A model generated the notes under the pieces. It saw only the letters and a list, made by a program, of their open reading frames with translations, was not told the DNA's origin and made no database searches. From positions 1 through 63,697 of the forward strand of contig JAFDVU010000012.1 in NCBI GenBank assembly GCA_018268835.1: 63,697 nt of DNA. Direction: 5' to 3'. Origin of the DNA: Acidobacteriota bacterium. Its GTDB lineage: Bacteria; Acidobacteriota; Terriglobia; Bryobacterales; Bryobacteraceae. Position numbers and translations under genes: made by a program. Below are positions 55,443 to 63,697 of the stretch, piece after piece (positions within the stretch are counted from its first letter, which is position 1; every line of letters begins with the position of its first letter).

Positions 55443-56324
55443 ATGGTGCGGATCCCGATTTTCCTGCTGAGCGTGTGCGGCCTGCTGGGCGCGGCGGAGT
55501 TGAAGGTGGACCACGCGACGGTGGCGGGGAGCGATCTGAAGACGCTCGAGAGCGCGCTGGCGCGGGCGGGGATCGCGAGCGTGTATGGTGGGGCGCACAC
55601 CAACCACGCGACAGAGATGGCGCTGGTAAGTTTCCCGGACGGATCGTACCTGGAACTGATGGGGATTCAGGCGAAGGCGGATCCGGCGGCGGTGCGCGCG
55701 CACGAATGGGGCAAGTTTCTGACGGGGAACGCGGGGCCGTGCGCGTGGGCGCTGCGGGTGAGCGACATCGCGGCGGAGGTGGCGCGGCTCAAGGCGGCTG
55801 GGGTGGCGGTGTCGGCGCCGGAGAAGAGCGGGCGGGTGCGGCCGGACGGGGAACGGCTGGAGTGGCAGACGAGCAGCATCGGGGAGGGGACGCGGGGCGG
55901 GTTCTTCCCGTTCCTGATCCAGGACCTGACGCCGCGGGAGCGGCGCGTGTATCCGCAGGGCAAGCCGGTGACGAAGGAGTTCCGGGGGATTACGCGGGTG
56001 GTGATCGCGGTGCGGGATTTGAGCGAGGCGGTGAAGCGCTACCGGCAGGCTTTCGGGATGCCGGATCCGATCAAGCAGGTGGACCAGGAGTTCGGTGCGC
56101 AACTGGCGCTGATGGGCGGGGGGACGGTGGTCCTGGCGGCGCCGCTGACCGCGGATTCCTGGCTGGCGGAGCGGATCGAGCGGTACGGGGAGGCGCCGTG
56201 CGCCTTCGTGCTGGCGGCGCGGGACGTGGGGAAGTGGAAGGGGACGGCGCGGTCGCGGTGGTTCGGGGCGGAGGTGCGGTGGCTGGACGTGGGGTGGCGG
56301 CTGGGGGTGGAGGCGGCGCGGTAG
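55443..56324 (+). CDS. Secreted VOC/glyoxalase-like protein
   Basis: A 293-residue exported protein with signal peptide (FLLSVCGLLGAAE) and two vicinal-oxygen-chelate-type halves: VDHATVAGSDLKTLESALARAG with FPDGSYLELM, then TRVVIAVRDLSEAVKRYRQAFGM with FGAQLALMGGGTVVLA. It is closest to the Glyoxalase_3-like group; metal ligands His25 (VDHATV) and Glu65 (YLELM) are plausible. Substrate unknown. The start at 55443 was chosen because an upstream GTG in frame lies before a strong terminator, so a longer protein could hardly be transcribed from there. The promoter must lie within or before the terminator region, or the gene relies on read-through. Confidence 0.82.
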   Translation: MVRIPIFLLSVCGLLGAAELKVDHATVAGSDLKTLESALARAGIASVYGGAHTNHATEMALVSFPDGSYLELMGIQAKADPAAVRAHEWGKFLTGNAGPCAWALRVSDIAAEVARLKAAGVAVSAPEKSGRVRPDGERLEWQTSSIGEGTRGGFFPFLIQDLTPRERRVYPQGKPVTKEFRGITRVVIAVRDLSEAVKRYRQAFGMPDPIKQVDQEFGAQLALMGGGTVVLAAPLTADSWLAERIERYGEAPCAFVLAARDVGKWKGTARSRWFGAEVRWLDVGWRLGVEAAR

Positions 56325-56351
56325 TCCCCGGGAAGTGGAGACGCGCGGTAT

Positions 56352-57425
56352 ATGAGCACACTGAATAGAGCGTTTGCGATTCTGTGCGGCATGGCAGCCC
56401 TGGCGGCGGGGGCCGATAAGACCCTGATCGATTACTTCCGGCCGATGCCGGTTCAGGGGCGCCTGACGAGGGACGTGTGGGGCGCGGACAACGTGCTTCC
56501 CCGCGATCCCGAAAACGGGTTGGAAGATACCACCATGAAACAATGGTGTTATTGGGATGGACAGATCATCCGCGGTCCCGACGGCAGGTATCATCTGTTC
56601 GCCAGCCGGTGGGATCAGAGCAAGGGCCATCGCGGGTGGTCGGGATCGCTCGCGGTCCACGCGGTGAGCAACAAGGCGATGGGTCCTTACAAGGACATGG
56701 GTCTAACCTGGCAGGATAACCAGGACGGCAAGGGGCACAACGTGACTGCGCTGGTGCTTCCGGACAAGCGCTATGCCGTGGTGGTCAGCGAGACGCGGCC
56801 GGGGGATGTTTTCGTTTCCGGTTCACTGGATGGGCCATGGGAGCATCTGGGGTCCATCAAGGTGGATGCCAACGGGTTCAATCCGCGCGACGGCAGAATG
56901 TCCAATGTGAGCGTGCTGTTGCGGCCGGACGGGAGATTCGAGATCGTGCCGCGGTCGGGCGCCATCCTGATCAGTTCGGACGGCATCCTGGGACCTTACA
57001 AGATTCAGGGGCCGAGCATCTACCCGGGCATGCCCGGGCTGCCTGCGCGGAACCTGGAAGATCCGGTGATCTGGTACAGCGGAGGCATGTACCACATCGT
57101 GGTGAATTGCTGGAGCGAGCGCAAGGCGTTCCACCTGACGTCGCCCGATGGGATCGGCAAGTGGACCAACCGGGGGCTGGCGTACGATCCGACAACGAAT
57201 TTCGTCCGCTATCAGGATGGAACCGTCAACCACTGGGACAAGATGGAGCGTCCGGGGGTGCTGCTGGAGAAGGGCCACGTGGCTTACTTCACGTTTGCGG
57301 TCCTGGATGTGCCCAAGGAGAAGGAACTCGGGAACGACAATCACGGGAGTAAGATCCTGGTGGTTCCGTTCGACGGTGTGGGGTTTGACCGGGATATGCG
57401 GAAGCTGGTCCGGAGAGCCAAGTAA
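56352..57425 (+). CDS. Exported five-bladed beta-propeller glycoside hydrolase-like protein
   Basis: A 357-residue protein: signal peptide (FAILCGMAALAAGA), then a GH43/GH117-like five-bladed propeller with repeated strand motifs WCYWDGQIIRGPDGRYHLFASRW, NVSVLLRPDGRFEIVPRSG, LEDPVIWYSGGMYHIVVNCW and HVAYFTFAVLD. Acidic residues in blade starts (DGQ, EDPVIW) fit the inverting glycosidase arrangement, but the exact family is uncertain. Codons are less G-ended than in the genes before it. It converges on the pentose operon, separated by two hairpins, and could supply that operon with sugars from plant or bacterial glycans (inference). Confidence 0.8.
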   Translation: MSTLNRAFAILCGMAALAAGADKTLIDYFRPMPVQGRLTRDVWGADNVLPRDPENGLEDTTMKQWCYWDGQIIRGPDGRYHLFASRWDQSKGHRGWSGSLAVHAVSNKAMGPYKDMGLTWQDNQDGKGHNVTALVLPDKRYAVVVSETRPGDVFVSGSLDGPWEHLGSIKVDANGFNPRDGRMSNVSVLLRPDGRFEIVPRSGAILISSDGILGPYKIQGPSIYPGMPGLPARNLEDPVIWYSGGMYHIVVNCWSERKAFHLTSPDGIGKWTNRGLAYDPTTNFVRYQDGTVNHWDKMERPGVLLEKGHVAYFTFAVLDVPKEKELGNDNHGSKILVVPFDGVGFDRDMRKLVRRAK

Positions 57426-57432
57426 GTCGGCG

Positions 57433-57472
57433 GGCGAGCTTGCGCTCGCCTTTGTCGGCCGGGAGGCCGACA
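57433..57472. terminator. Tandem hairpins between convergent genes
   Basis: GGCGAGC (57433-57439) pairs with GCTCGCC (57444-57450) over TTGC and is followed by TTT; TGTCGGCC (57453-57460) pairs with GGCCGACA (57465-57472) over a GGGA tetraloop and abuts the stop of the epimerase gene. They probably end transcription from both sides. The second shares its GGCCGGGAGGCC core with a hairpin at 59736. Confidence 0.6.
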
Positions 57473-58159
57473 TTACTGGCCGTAGTAGGCGTTGGGGCCG
57501 TGTTTGCGGAAGTGGTGTTTGTCCCGCAAGGGGGCCGGGATGGGGCGCGCGGCGGGGTTGATGGTGACGGTGATCCAGGCCATGGCGGCGATCTCTTCGA
57601 CGATGACGGCGGTGTGAGCGGCGGCGGTGACGGATTTGCCCCAGCAGAAGGGGGCGTGGCCGTTGACGAGGCAGGCGGGGCAGCCGAGGGGGTCGATGCC
57701 TTTCATGCGGAGGATGATGGCGACTCCGGTGTTGGCCTCGTACTCGGATTCGATTTCGTGGCGCATGAGGGGCTCGGTGATGGGGATGGAGCCGTGGAAG
57801 TAGTCGGCGTGGGTGGTGCCGAAGCAGGGGATTTCGCGCTGCGCCTGGGCCCACGCGGTGGCGTGGCGTGAGTGAGTGTGGACGACGCCACCGATGTTGG
57901 GGAAGGCACGGTAGAGGGCGACGTGGGTGGCGAGGTCGCTGGAGGGCTTGAGGCTGCCTTCGACGATTTTGCCGTGGAGGTCGGTGACGACCATGTCGGC
58001 GGGGGTCATTTTTTCGTAGGGCACGCCGCTGGGCTTGATGACGCAGAGGCCGTGCTCGCGGGAGACGGCGCTGGCGTTGCCGAAGGTGTAGACGACGAGT
58101 CCGCGGCGGACGAGTTCGAGGTTGGCTTCGAGGACTTCAGCCTTGAGATCTTCCAGCAT
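57473..58159 (-). CDS. araD: L-ribulose-5-phosphate 4-epimerase (AraD-like)
   Basis: A 228-residue class II aldolase-family epimerase converting L-ribulose 5-phosphate to D-xylulose 5-phosphate. Features: FGNASAVSREHGLCVIKPSGVPYE, the zinc-binding VVHTHSRHATAWAQ, GTTHADYFHGSIP and VNGHAPFCWGKS, then the C-terminal KHHFRKHGPNAYYGQ, typical of AraD. The ATG at 58159 follows GGGGAGGAAAGA. It overlaps the kinase gene by 23 bp and is the last gene of the sugar operon. Confidence 0.95.
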   Translation of the reverse strand: MLEDLKAEVLEANLELVRRGLVVYTFGNASAVSREHGLCVIKPSGVPYEKMTPADMVVTDLHGKIVEGSLKPSSDLATHVALYRAFPNIGGVVHTHSRHATAWAQAQREIPCFGTTHADYFHGSIPITEPLMRHEIESEYEANTGVAIILRMKGIDPLGCPACLVNGHAPFCWGKSVTAAAHTAVIVEEIAAMAWITVTINPAARPIPAPLRDKHHFRKHGPNAYYGQ

Positions 58160-59705
58160 TCTTTCCTCCCCGGGCGAGAGCGCCGATGCGGCGCAGATGC
58201 GGCAAGGTGCGGCCGGCGCCGAATGCAAAATAGAGTTCGCGATAGAGACCGTAGAGGGCGTCGCAATTCTCCGCGGGCTCGATGACGTTGAAAGGCGGGC
58301 AGAGCCGTTCCTGGGCCTCTTCGATGGTCTTGAAGGCGCCGGCGGCCATGAAGGCGAAGATGGCGGAGCCGAGGCTGGTGACGTCGCCGGCGGGGACGAG
58401 GATGGGCTTGCCCATGACGTTGGCGTAGACCTGGTTGAGGACGGCGTTCTTCTGTGGGATGCCGCCGCCGTTGATGATGCGGCGCACGGGGACGCCGTAC
58501 TCTTCGAAGCGTTCGAGGATGACGCGGGTGTGGCAGGCGGTGCCTTCGATGGCGGCGTAGAGCTCATCCTGGGCGGTGGTGGTGAGGCGCCATCCGAGGG
58601 TGATGCCGCTCAACTCGGGGTTGACGAGGATGGTGCGGTCTCCGTTGTCCCAGGTGAGACGGAGGAGGCCGGTTTCGCCGGCGCGGTAGGATTCGAGGCC
58701 CTGGGAGAGGGCGGCGACGGTGGTGCCGGCACGGCGGGCGATGGCGTCGAAGATGTCGCCGGTGGCGGAGAGTCCGGCTTCGATGCCGGTGAAGCCGGGG
58801 TGGATGGAGCCGGGGACGACGCCGCAGACGCCGGGGATCAGGTTGGGCTTATCGCCGATGGCCATGATGCAGGTGGAGGTGCCGACGACGTTGACGACGT
58901 CGCCGATTTTGACGCCGGCGCCGATGGCGTCCCAGTGGGCGTCGAAGGCGCCGACGGGGATGGGGATGCCGGGGCGGAGCCCGAGCCTGGCGGCCCATTC
59001 GGGGGAGAGGTGGCCGGCGATTTTGTCGCTGGTCGAGTAGCGTCCGGCGAGTTTATCGCGGACGCCGGCGAGGACGGGATCGAGCGCGGCGAGGAAGGAC
59101 TCGGGCGGTAGACCGCCGAGGGAGGCGTTCCACATCCACTTGTGGCCCATGGCGCAGATGGAGCGCGGGACCTGGGCGGGGTCGGTGATGCCGCAGAGGA
59201 CGGCGGCGACCATGTCGCAGTGTTCGAGGGCGGTGGCGAAGCGGGCGCGCTTTTCGGGGTTGTGGCGGAGCCAGTGGAGGAGCTTGGCGAAGCCCCACTC
59301 GGAGGAGTAGACGCCGCCGCACCAATCGATCGCGGCGAGGTGGGCATCGCGGGCGGCGGAGGTGATCTGGGAGGCCTCCTGCCAGGCGCGGTGGTCGCAC
59401 CAGAGGTAGTAGTCGTCGAGGGGGTTGAGGTGGTCGTCGACGGGGATGACGGAGGAGCCGGTGGTGTCGAGGGCGATGGCTTCTATGGCGTCGCCGGGGA
59501 CGCGGGCGGCGGCCAGCGCTTGCTGAAAGGCGGCGACCAGGGCCTGCATGTGGTCCCGGTGCGACTGCGTGGCGTGGTCGGGGTCCTCCTTTTTGCGGTG
59601 GAGGGGGTAGTCGCCGATCCCCGCTCCCAAACGGCCCTGCTCGCTGTCGAAGATGGAGACGCGGACGGAGAGGGTTCCGAAATCTACGCCGGCTACTTTG
59701 CTCAT
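58137..59705 (-). CDS. araB: Ribulokinase (AraB-like, FGGY family)
   Basis: A 522-residue sugar kinase. The opening VAGVDFGTLSVRVSIFD is the ribulokinase form of the FGGY phosphate-1 motif. Other features are IALDTTGSSVIPVD, AAIDWCGGVYSSEW, the catalytic-base region VGAFDAHWDAIGAGV, VNVVGTSTCIMAI and the adenosine motif VTSLGSAIFAFMAAGAF. It phosphorylates L-ribulose. It starts 54 bp after the isomerase gene and overlaps the epimerase gene. A short C-terminal Arg/Gly tail extends beyond the usual end. Confidence 0.95.
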   Translation of the reverse strand: MSKVAGVDFGTLSVRVSIFDSEQGRLGAGIGDYPLHRKKEDPDHATQSHRDHMQALVAAFQQALAAARVPGDAIEAIALDTTGSSVIPVDDHLNPLDDYYLWCDHRAWQEASQITSAARDAHLAAIDWCGGVYSSEWGFAKLLHWLRHNPEKRARFATALEHCDMVAAVLCGITDPAQVPRSICAMGHKWMWNASLGGLPPESFLAALDPVLAGVRDKLAGRYSTSDKIAGHLSPEWAARLGLRPGIPIPVGAFDAHWDAIGAGVKIGDVVNVVGTSTCIMAIGDKPNLIPGVCGVVPGSIHPGFTGIEAGLSATGDIFDAIARRAGTTVAALSQGLESYRAGETGLLRLTWDNGDRTILVNPELSGITLGWRLTTTAQDELYAAIEGTACHTRVILERFEEYGVPVRRIINGGGIPQKNAVLNQVYANVMGKPILVPAGDVTSLGSAIFAFMAAGAFKTIEEAQERLCPPFNVIEPAENCDALYGLYRELYFAFGAGRTLPHLRRIGALARGGKNAGRSQG

Positions 59706-59735
59706 TGGGACCTCGATTCGAGAATCAGCAAGAAT

Positions 59736-59753
59736 GCAGGCCGGGAGGCCTGC
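59736..59753. repeat. Palindromic hairpin GCAGGCC-GGGA-GGCCTGC
   Basis: A perfect 7-bp stem with a GGGA tetraloop lies in the 54 bp between the kinase and isomerase genes. Its core GGCCGGGAGGCC also occurs at 57457-57468 at the end of the operon. Flanking text GCGCTACGT resembles short dispersed repeats seen between genes in GC-rich soil bacteria. A role in mRNA processing or partial termination within the operon is possible. Confidence 0.65.
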
Positions 59754-59759
59754 GCTACG

Positions 59760-61151
<1,392 letters not shown>

Positions 61152-61170
61152 ATGTGTAAGTAGCTCCGTT

Positions 61171-62901
61171 TTACCAGAAGATGATGTTGACTGCGAGGAA
61201 TGCGGCGCCGACGGCGCCCGCCCAGAAGACCGGGCGCTGATACAGCGGCAGATGGCCTTCACCGGGGATTTCGGTGCAGCCCATGACCAGGCCGGTGAGT
61301 TCGCTCTCCGGTTTGGGTTTCGTCAGGAGGCTGACGATGACGGTGACCGCCACGCAGATCACGGCGCTCCAGAGGGCGCGGTACATGTTTTCGGCCATGT
61401 CCCTGGCTTTCGAGGAGAGGGCGACATACTGTAGCGCGGCGGGGTCGGCCTTGACCCAGGCCCACATGGCGATGCTGGACATGGTGCCGGCGAAGAGTCC
61501 CCAGAAGCCGCCGGCGGGGGAGGCGCGCTTCCAGAGCATGCCGAGCAGGACGGTGCCGAACAGGGGGGCGATGAAGAAGCTGAAGAGGGCCTGGACGTAA
61601 TCCATGATGCTGGCGAACTGCATGACGAGGTAGGCGGCGCCGATGGAGATGAGGACACCGAGGATGGTGCACCAGCGGCCGACGCTGACGTAGTGGGCGT
61701 CGGTGGCGGACTTCTTGAACATGGCGCGGTAGATGTCGTAGGTCCAGACGGTGGCGAAGGCGCTGACGTTGCCGGCCATGCCGCTCATGAATCCCGCGAT
61801 GAGGGCGGTGACGCCGAGTCCGAGGAGGCCGGGACCGCAGTAGCGGGCGAGCATGAGGGGGAGGACCTCGTTATAGGAGTGACCGCCGGTGGCGACGGCT
61901 TCGGTTTCGCCCATGAGGAAGTGATGGCCGGGGGTATCGAGGAGGGCGAGGCCGAGGAGGCCGGGGAGGATGACGATGAAGGGGACGCACATTTTGAAGG
62001 CGGCGCCGATGATGGGGGCGAGCTTGGCGGAGCGGAGGTCCTTGGCGGAGATGACGCGCTGGACGACGAGGAAGTCGGTGGTCCAGTAGCCCATGCTGAT
62101 GACGGCGCCGAGGCCGAAGACGATGCCGACCCAGTTGATGCCCATCGGGTTGTCGGCGAAGGAGCCGAGGGTGCGCCAGGCGTGGGTGTAGTCCTGGTTG
62201 GGGAAGTTGGCGTGGATGCGGGCGACCATGCCGCTCCAGCCGCCGGTTTCGATGAGGCCGATGATGGAGATGAGCAGGGCGCCAAGCCAGATGAGGACGA
62301 ATTGCAGGACCTCGTTGAAGATGGCGCTGAGCAATCCGCCGAGACCGACGTAGAGGGCGACAGTGATGGAGGAGACCCAGATGCTGAGGTGGATGTCCCA
62401 GCCGAGGACGACCTTCATGACGATGGCCATGGAGTACATGTTGATGCCGCTCATGAGCACGGTCATGAAGCCGAAGCTGATGGCGCTGAAGGCGCGGGCG
62501 GGTTCGCCGTAGCGGAGTTGGAGGTAGCCGGGGACGGAGTGGGTTTTGGAGATGTAATAGAACGGGATCATCACCAGGGCGAGGAAGAGCATGGCGGGGA
62601 TGGCGCCGATCCAATACCAGTGGGTGGCGAGGATGCCGTACTGGTAGGCGCTGGCGGCCCAACCCATTAGTTCGAGCGAGCCCAGGTTGGCGGCGAGGAA
62701 GGAGAGGCCGGCGATCCAGGCGGTCATCTCGCGTCCGGCAAGGAAGAAATCTTCGCCGGTTTTGGTGAAGCGTTTCAGGTAGAATCCGATGCCGAGGACG
62801 GCAACGAAGTAGAGGGCGATGATCGCGATGTCGATGCCGGAGAGGGTGAGCAGCCGGGTTTGGAGCAGCGCGGGCAACAGCGGGGTTGTAATCGCTTGCA
62901 C
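61171..62901 (-). CDS. Sodium:solute symporter (SSS family), probable sugar importer
   Basis: A 576-residue inner-membrane symporter with about 14 helices. The first helix (LSGIDIAIIALYFVAVLGIGFYL), FFLAGREMTAWIAGLSFLAANLGSLELMGWAA, VPGYLQLRYGEPARAFS, GLGGLLSAIFNEVLQF and MGYWTTDFLVVQRVISAKD are typical of the SGLT-like branch. It probably imports the pentose used by the operon together with sodium. It is the first gene of the operon, 19 bp before the isomerase ATG. No dedicated regulator is adjacent. Confidence 0.93.
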   Translation of the reverse strand: MQAITTPLLPALLQTRLLTLSGIDIAIIALYFVAVLGIGFYLKRFTKTGEDFFLAGREMTAWIAGLSFLAANLGSLELMGWAASAYQYGILATHWYWIGAIPAMLFLALVMIPFYYISKTHSVPGYLQLRYGEPARAFSAISFGFMTVLMSGINMYSMAIVMKVVLGWDIHLSIWVSSITVALYVGLGGLLSAIFNEVLQFVLIWLGALLISIIGLIETGGWSGMVARIHANFPNQDYTHAWRTLGSFADNPMGINWVGIVFGLGAVISMGYWTTDFLVVQRVISAKDLRSAKLAPIIGAAFKMCVPFIVILPGLLGLALLDTPGHHFLMGETEAVATGGHSYNEVLPLMLARYCGPGLLGLGVTALIAGFMSGMAGNVSAFATVWTYDIYRAMFKKSATDAHYVSVGRWCTILGVLISIGAAYLVMQFASIMDYVQALFSFFIAPLFGTVLLGMLWKRASPAGGFWGLFAGTMSSIAMWAWVKADPAALQYVALSSKARDMAENMYRALWSAVICVAVTVIVSLLTKPKPESELTGLVMGCTEIPGEGHLPLYQRPVFWAGAVGAAFLAVNIIFW

Positions 62902-62953
62902 CTGAATATGTTATGAGCGTTCGGGGGTGGTGTCAAGGAAAGAGATGAAGAGA

Positions 62954-62988
62954 CAGGAGTCAGGAGACAGGAGTCAGGAGTCAGGAGT
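62954..62988. repeat. Heptanucleotide tandem repeat (CAGGAGT/A) x5
   Basis: Five copies of CAGGAG(T/A) lie in a row in the divergent region between the symporter and the gluconate-dehydrogenase-like gene. The 7-bp unit could vary in number by slippage. It sits about 45-80 bp upstream of the ATG at 63031, so it may affect promoter spacing. Confidence 0.8.
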
Positions 62989-63030
62989 TGGGCGGGCGGG
63001 ACGCATCGCGGGTGTGATAGGGTTTCAAGA

Positions 63031-63621
63031 ATGAAACGGCGACAGGCGATTCAGGCATTGATCGGTGTGCCGGCCGCGGCGGCGATTCCGCTGCAGGTGG
63101 CGGTGAGCGCACCGGCTCAGGCGCAGAGTCAGGCGCAGGAGATCCCGAAGCTGGCCACGGTCGGCACGGAGGCAGCAGGGGAGGCGATACCGCGCTACTT
63201 CCCGGCATCGGAGCGGGCGGCGCTGGCGAGGTTGGCGGACGCGATTGTTCCCGGAGGCGCGGGACGAGTGGGGGCGCGCGAGGCGGGGGCGGTGGAGTTT
63301 CTGGATTTCCTGATCTCGCAATCGCCCGCGGAGAGGCAGGAGCGATATCGCGCGGGGCTGGCGCGATTGCAGCGCGAGGCGCAAACGCGCTATGGCGCGG
63401 CGTTCGAAGCGCTGAGCGCATCGCAGGCGGACGCGCTGCTGGGGCCGCTGCGGGCGGCGTGGACGTACGCGCCGCCGGCGGACGAGTTCGCGCGCTTTCT
63501 GGACGAGGTGAAGGAAGACCTGATCACGGCGACGATGAACTCGCGCGAATACGCGGCGGCGCAGGCGGCGGCGGGGCGGCGCGGGACGGGGATCGGCACC
63601 TACTGGTATCCGGTGGAGTAA
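63031..63621 (+). CDS. Gluconate 2-dehydrogenase subunit 3 family protein
   Basis: A 196-residue exported protein. The N-terminus [20 protein letters not shown] is Tat-like. The core ([72 protein letters not shown]) matches the small subunit of membrane-bound gluconate and related sugar dehydrogenases. The subunit helps export the flavoprotein and pass electrons. The large-subunit gene starts 4 bp downstream. Confidence 0.92.
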   Translation: MKRRQAIQALIGVPAAAAIPLQVAVSAPAQAQSQAQEIPKLATVGTEAAGEAIPRYFPASERAALARLADAIVPGGAGRVGAREAGAVEFLDFLISQSPAERQERYRAGLARLQREAQTRYGAAFEALSASQADALLGPLRAAWTYAPPADEFARFLDEVKEDLITATMNSREYAAAQAAAGRRGTGIGTYWYPVE

Positions 63622-63625
63622 CGGG

Positions 63626-63697
63626 ATGAAACACGACCACGACGTACTGATCATCGGATCCGGAGCCAGCGGCGGCATGGCGGCGTACACGCTGACC
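63626..63697 (+). CDS. GMC-type flavoprotein dehydrogenase large subunit, partial (5' end)
   Basis: Only 24 codons are present before the window ends: an ATG at 63626, 4 bp after the previous stop and behind ACGGG, then the FAD-binding dinucleotide motif [18 protein letters not shown]. With the subunit 3 gene directly upstream, this is almost certainly the FAD-containing subunit of a gluconate 2-dehydrogenase-like (GMC) enzyme that oxidises a sugar or sugar acid in the periplasm. Confidence 0.85.
   Translation, partial: MKHDHDVLIIGSGASGGMAAYTLT

Overview
The window is GC-rich (roughly two thirds G+C by eye) bacterial chromosomal DNA, most likely from an Acidobacteriota of the Solibacter/Bryobacter type. 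The signs are an ADOP-type duplicated MacB/FtsX permease, a 1183-residue Oar-like TonB receptor beside an acidobacterial-style membrane regulator, an ECF42 sigma factor with its DGPF partner, several Tat-exported Gfo/Idh oxidoreductases, and a secreted caspase/DUF4384/TPR group next to a Ser/Thr kinase. I see no rRNA, tRNA, CRISPR array, IS element or phage gene. The taxonomic call is inference.

Layout. 1-1681: 5' part of a secreted G8/beta-helix protein that runs off the left edge, with lower GC than the rest. 1817-4094: ECF42 sigma, DGPF/YCII protein and DinB protein. 4229-6326: NarL-type two-component system, divergent from an RraA-like gene and a complete RND efflux operon (6642-13101) trailed by two small membrane proteins. 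13807-18050: GH28-like exported protein and ADOP permease. 18060-18695: two adjacent genes on the minus strand, each broken by a frameshift. 18809-21639: DUF1697, pirin, MgtC/DUF4010. 21834-26968: tightly packed Gfo/Idh, FGE-like, ApbE and PQQ-dehydrogenase genes, then a LarA homologue and a nucleotidyltransferase remnant.

28609-36709: a kinase with a C-terminal FGE-fold domain and, divergent from it, a DUF4384 protein; converging on the latter is an overlapping operon for a secreted TPR/YD-like protein, a caspase and a second repeat protein. 36871-41917: membrane regulator and divergent TonB receptor. 42180-44827: Gfo/Idh plus TIM-barrel pair carrying Gly/Ala/Arg-rich insertions. 45267-46498: PadR, thioesterase and NifX-like operon with a readable promoter. 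46691-50982: double-headed acyl-CoA dehydratase activase and dehydratase-like partner. 51009-55199: Zn alcohol dehydrogenase, MsrP/MsrQ, and a glycosyltransferase-methyltransferase fusion. 55240-55428: a probable structured RNA ending in a strong intrinsic terminator. 55443-57425: VOC protein and beta-propeller glycosidase. 57473-62901: sugar operon (symporter, Fuc/Ara isomerase, ribulokinase, ribulose-phosphate epimerase). 63031-63697: start of a gluconate-dehydrogenase-type operon.

How the genes fit together. Much of the content serves an envelope- and polysaccharide-centred heterotroph: an outer-membrane receptor, exported oxidoreductases, beta-helix and beta-propeller carbohydrate-active proteins and pentose uptake and catabolism. 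The most system-like region is the kinase/DUF4384/caspase/TPR block. A second, whole-window signal is a shift from C-rich to G-rich plus strand from left to right that is partly independent of gene orientation.
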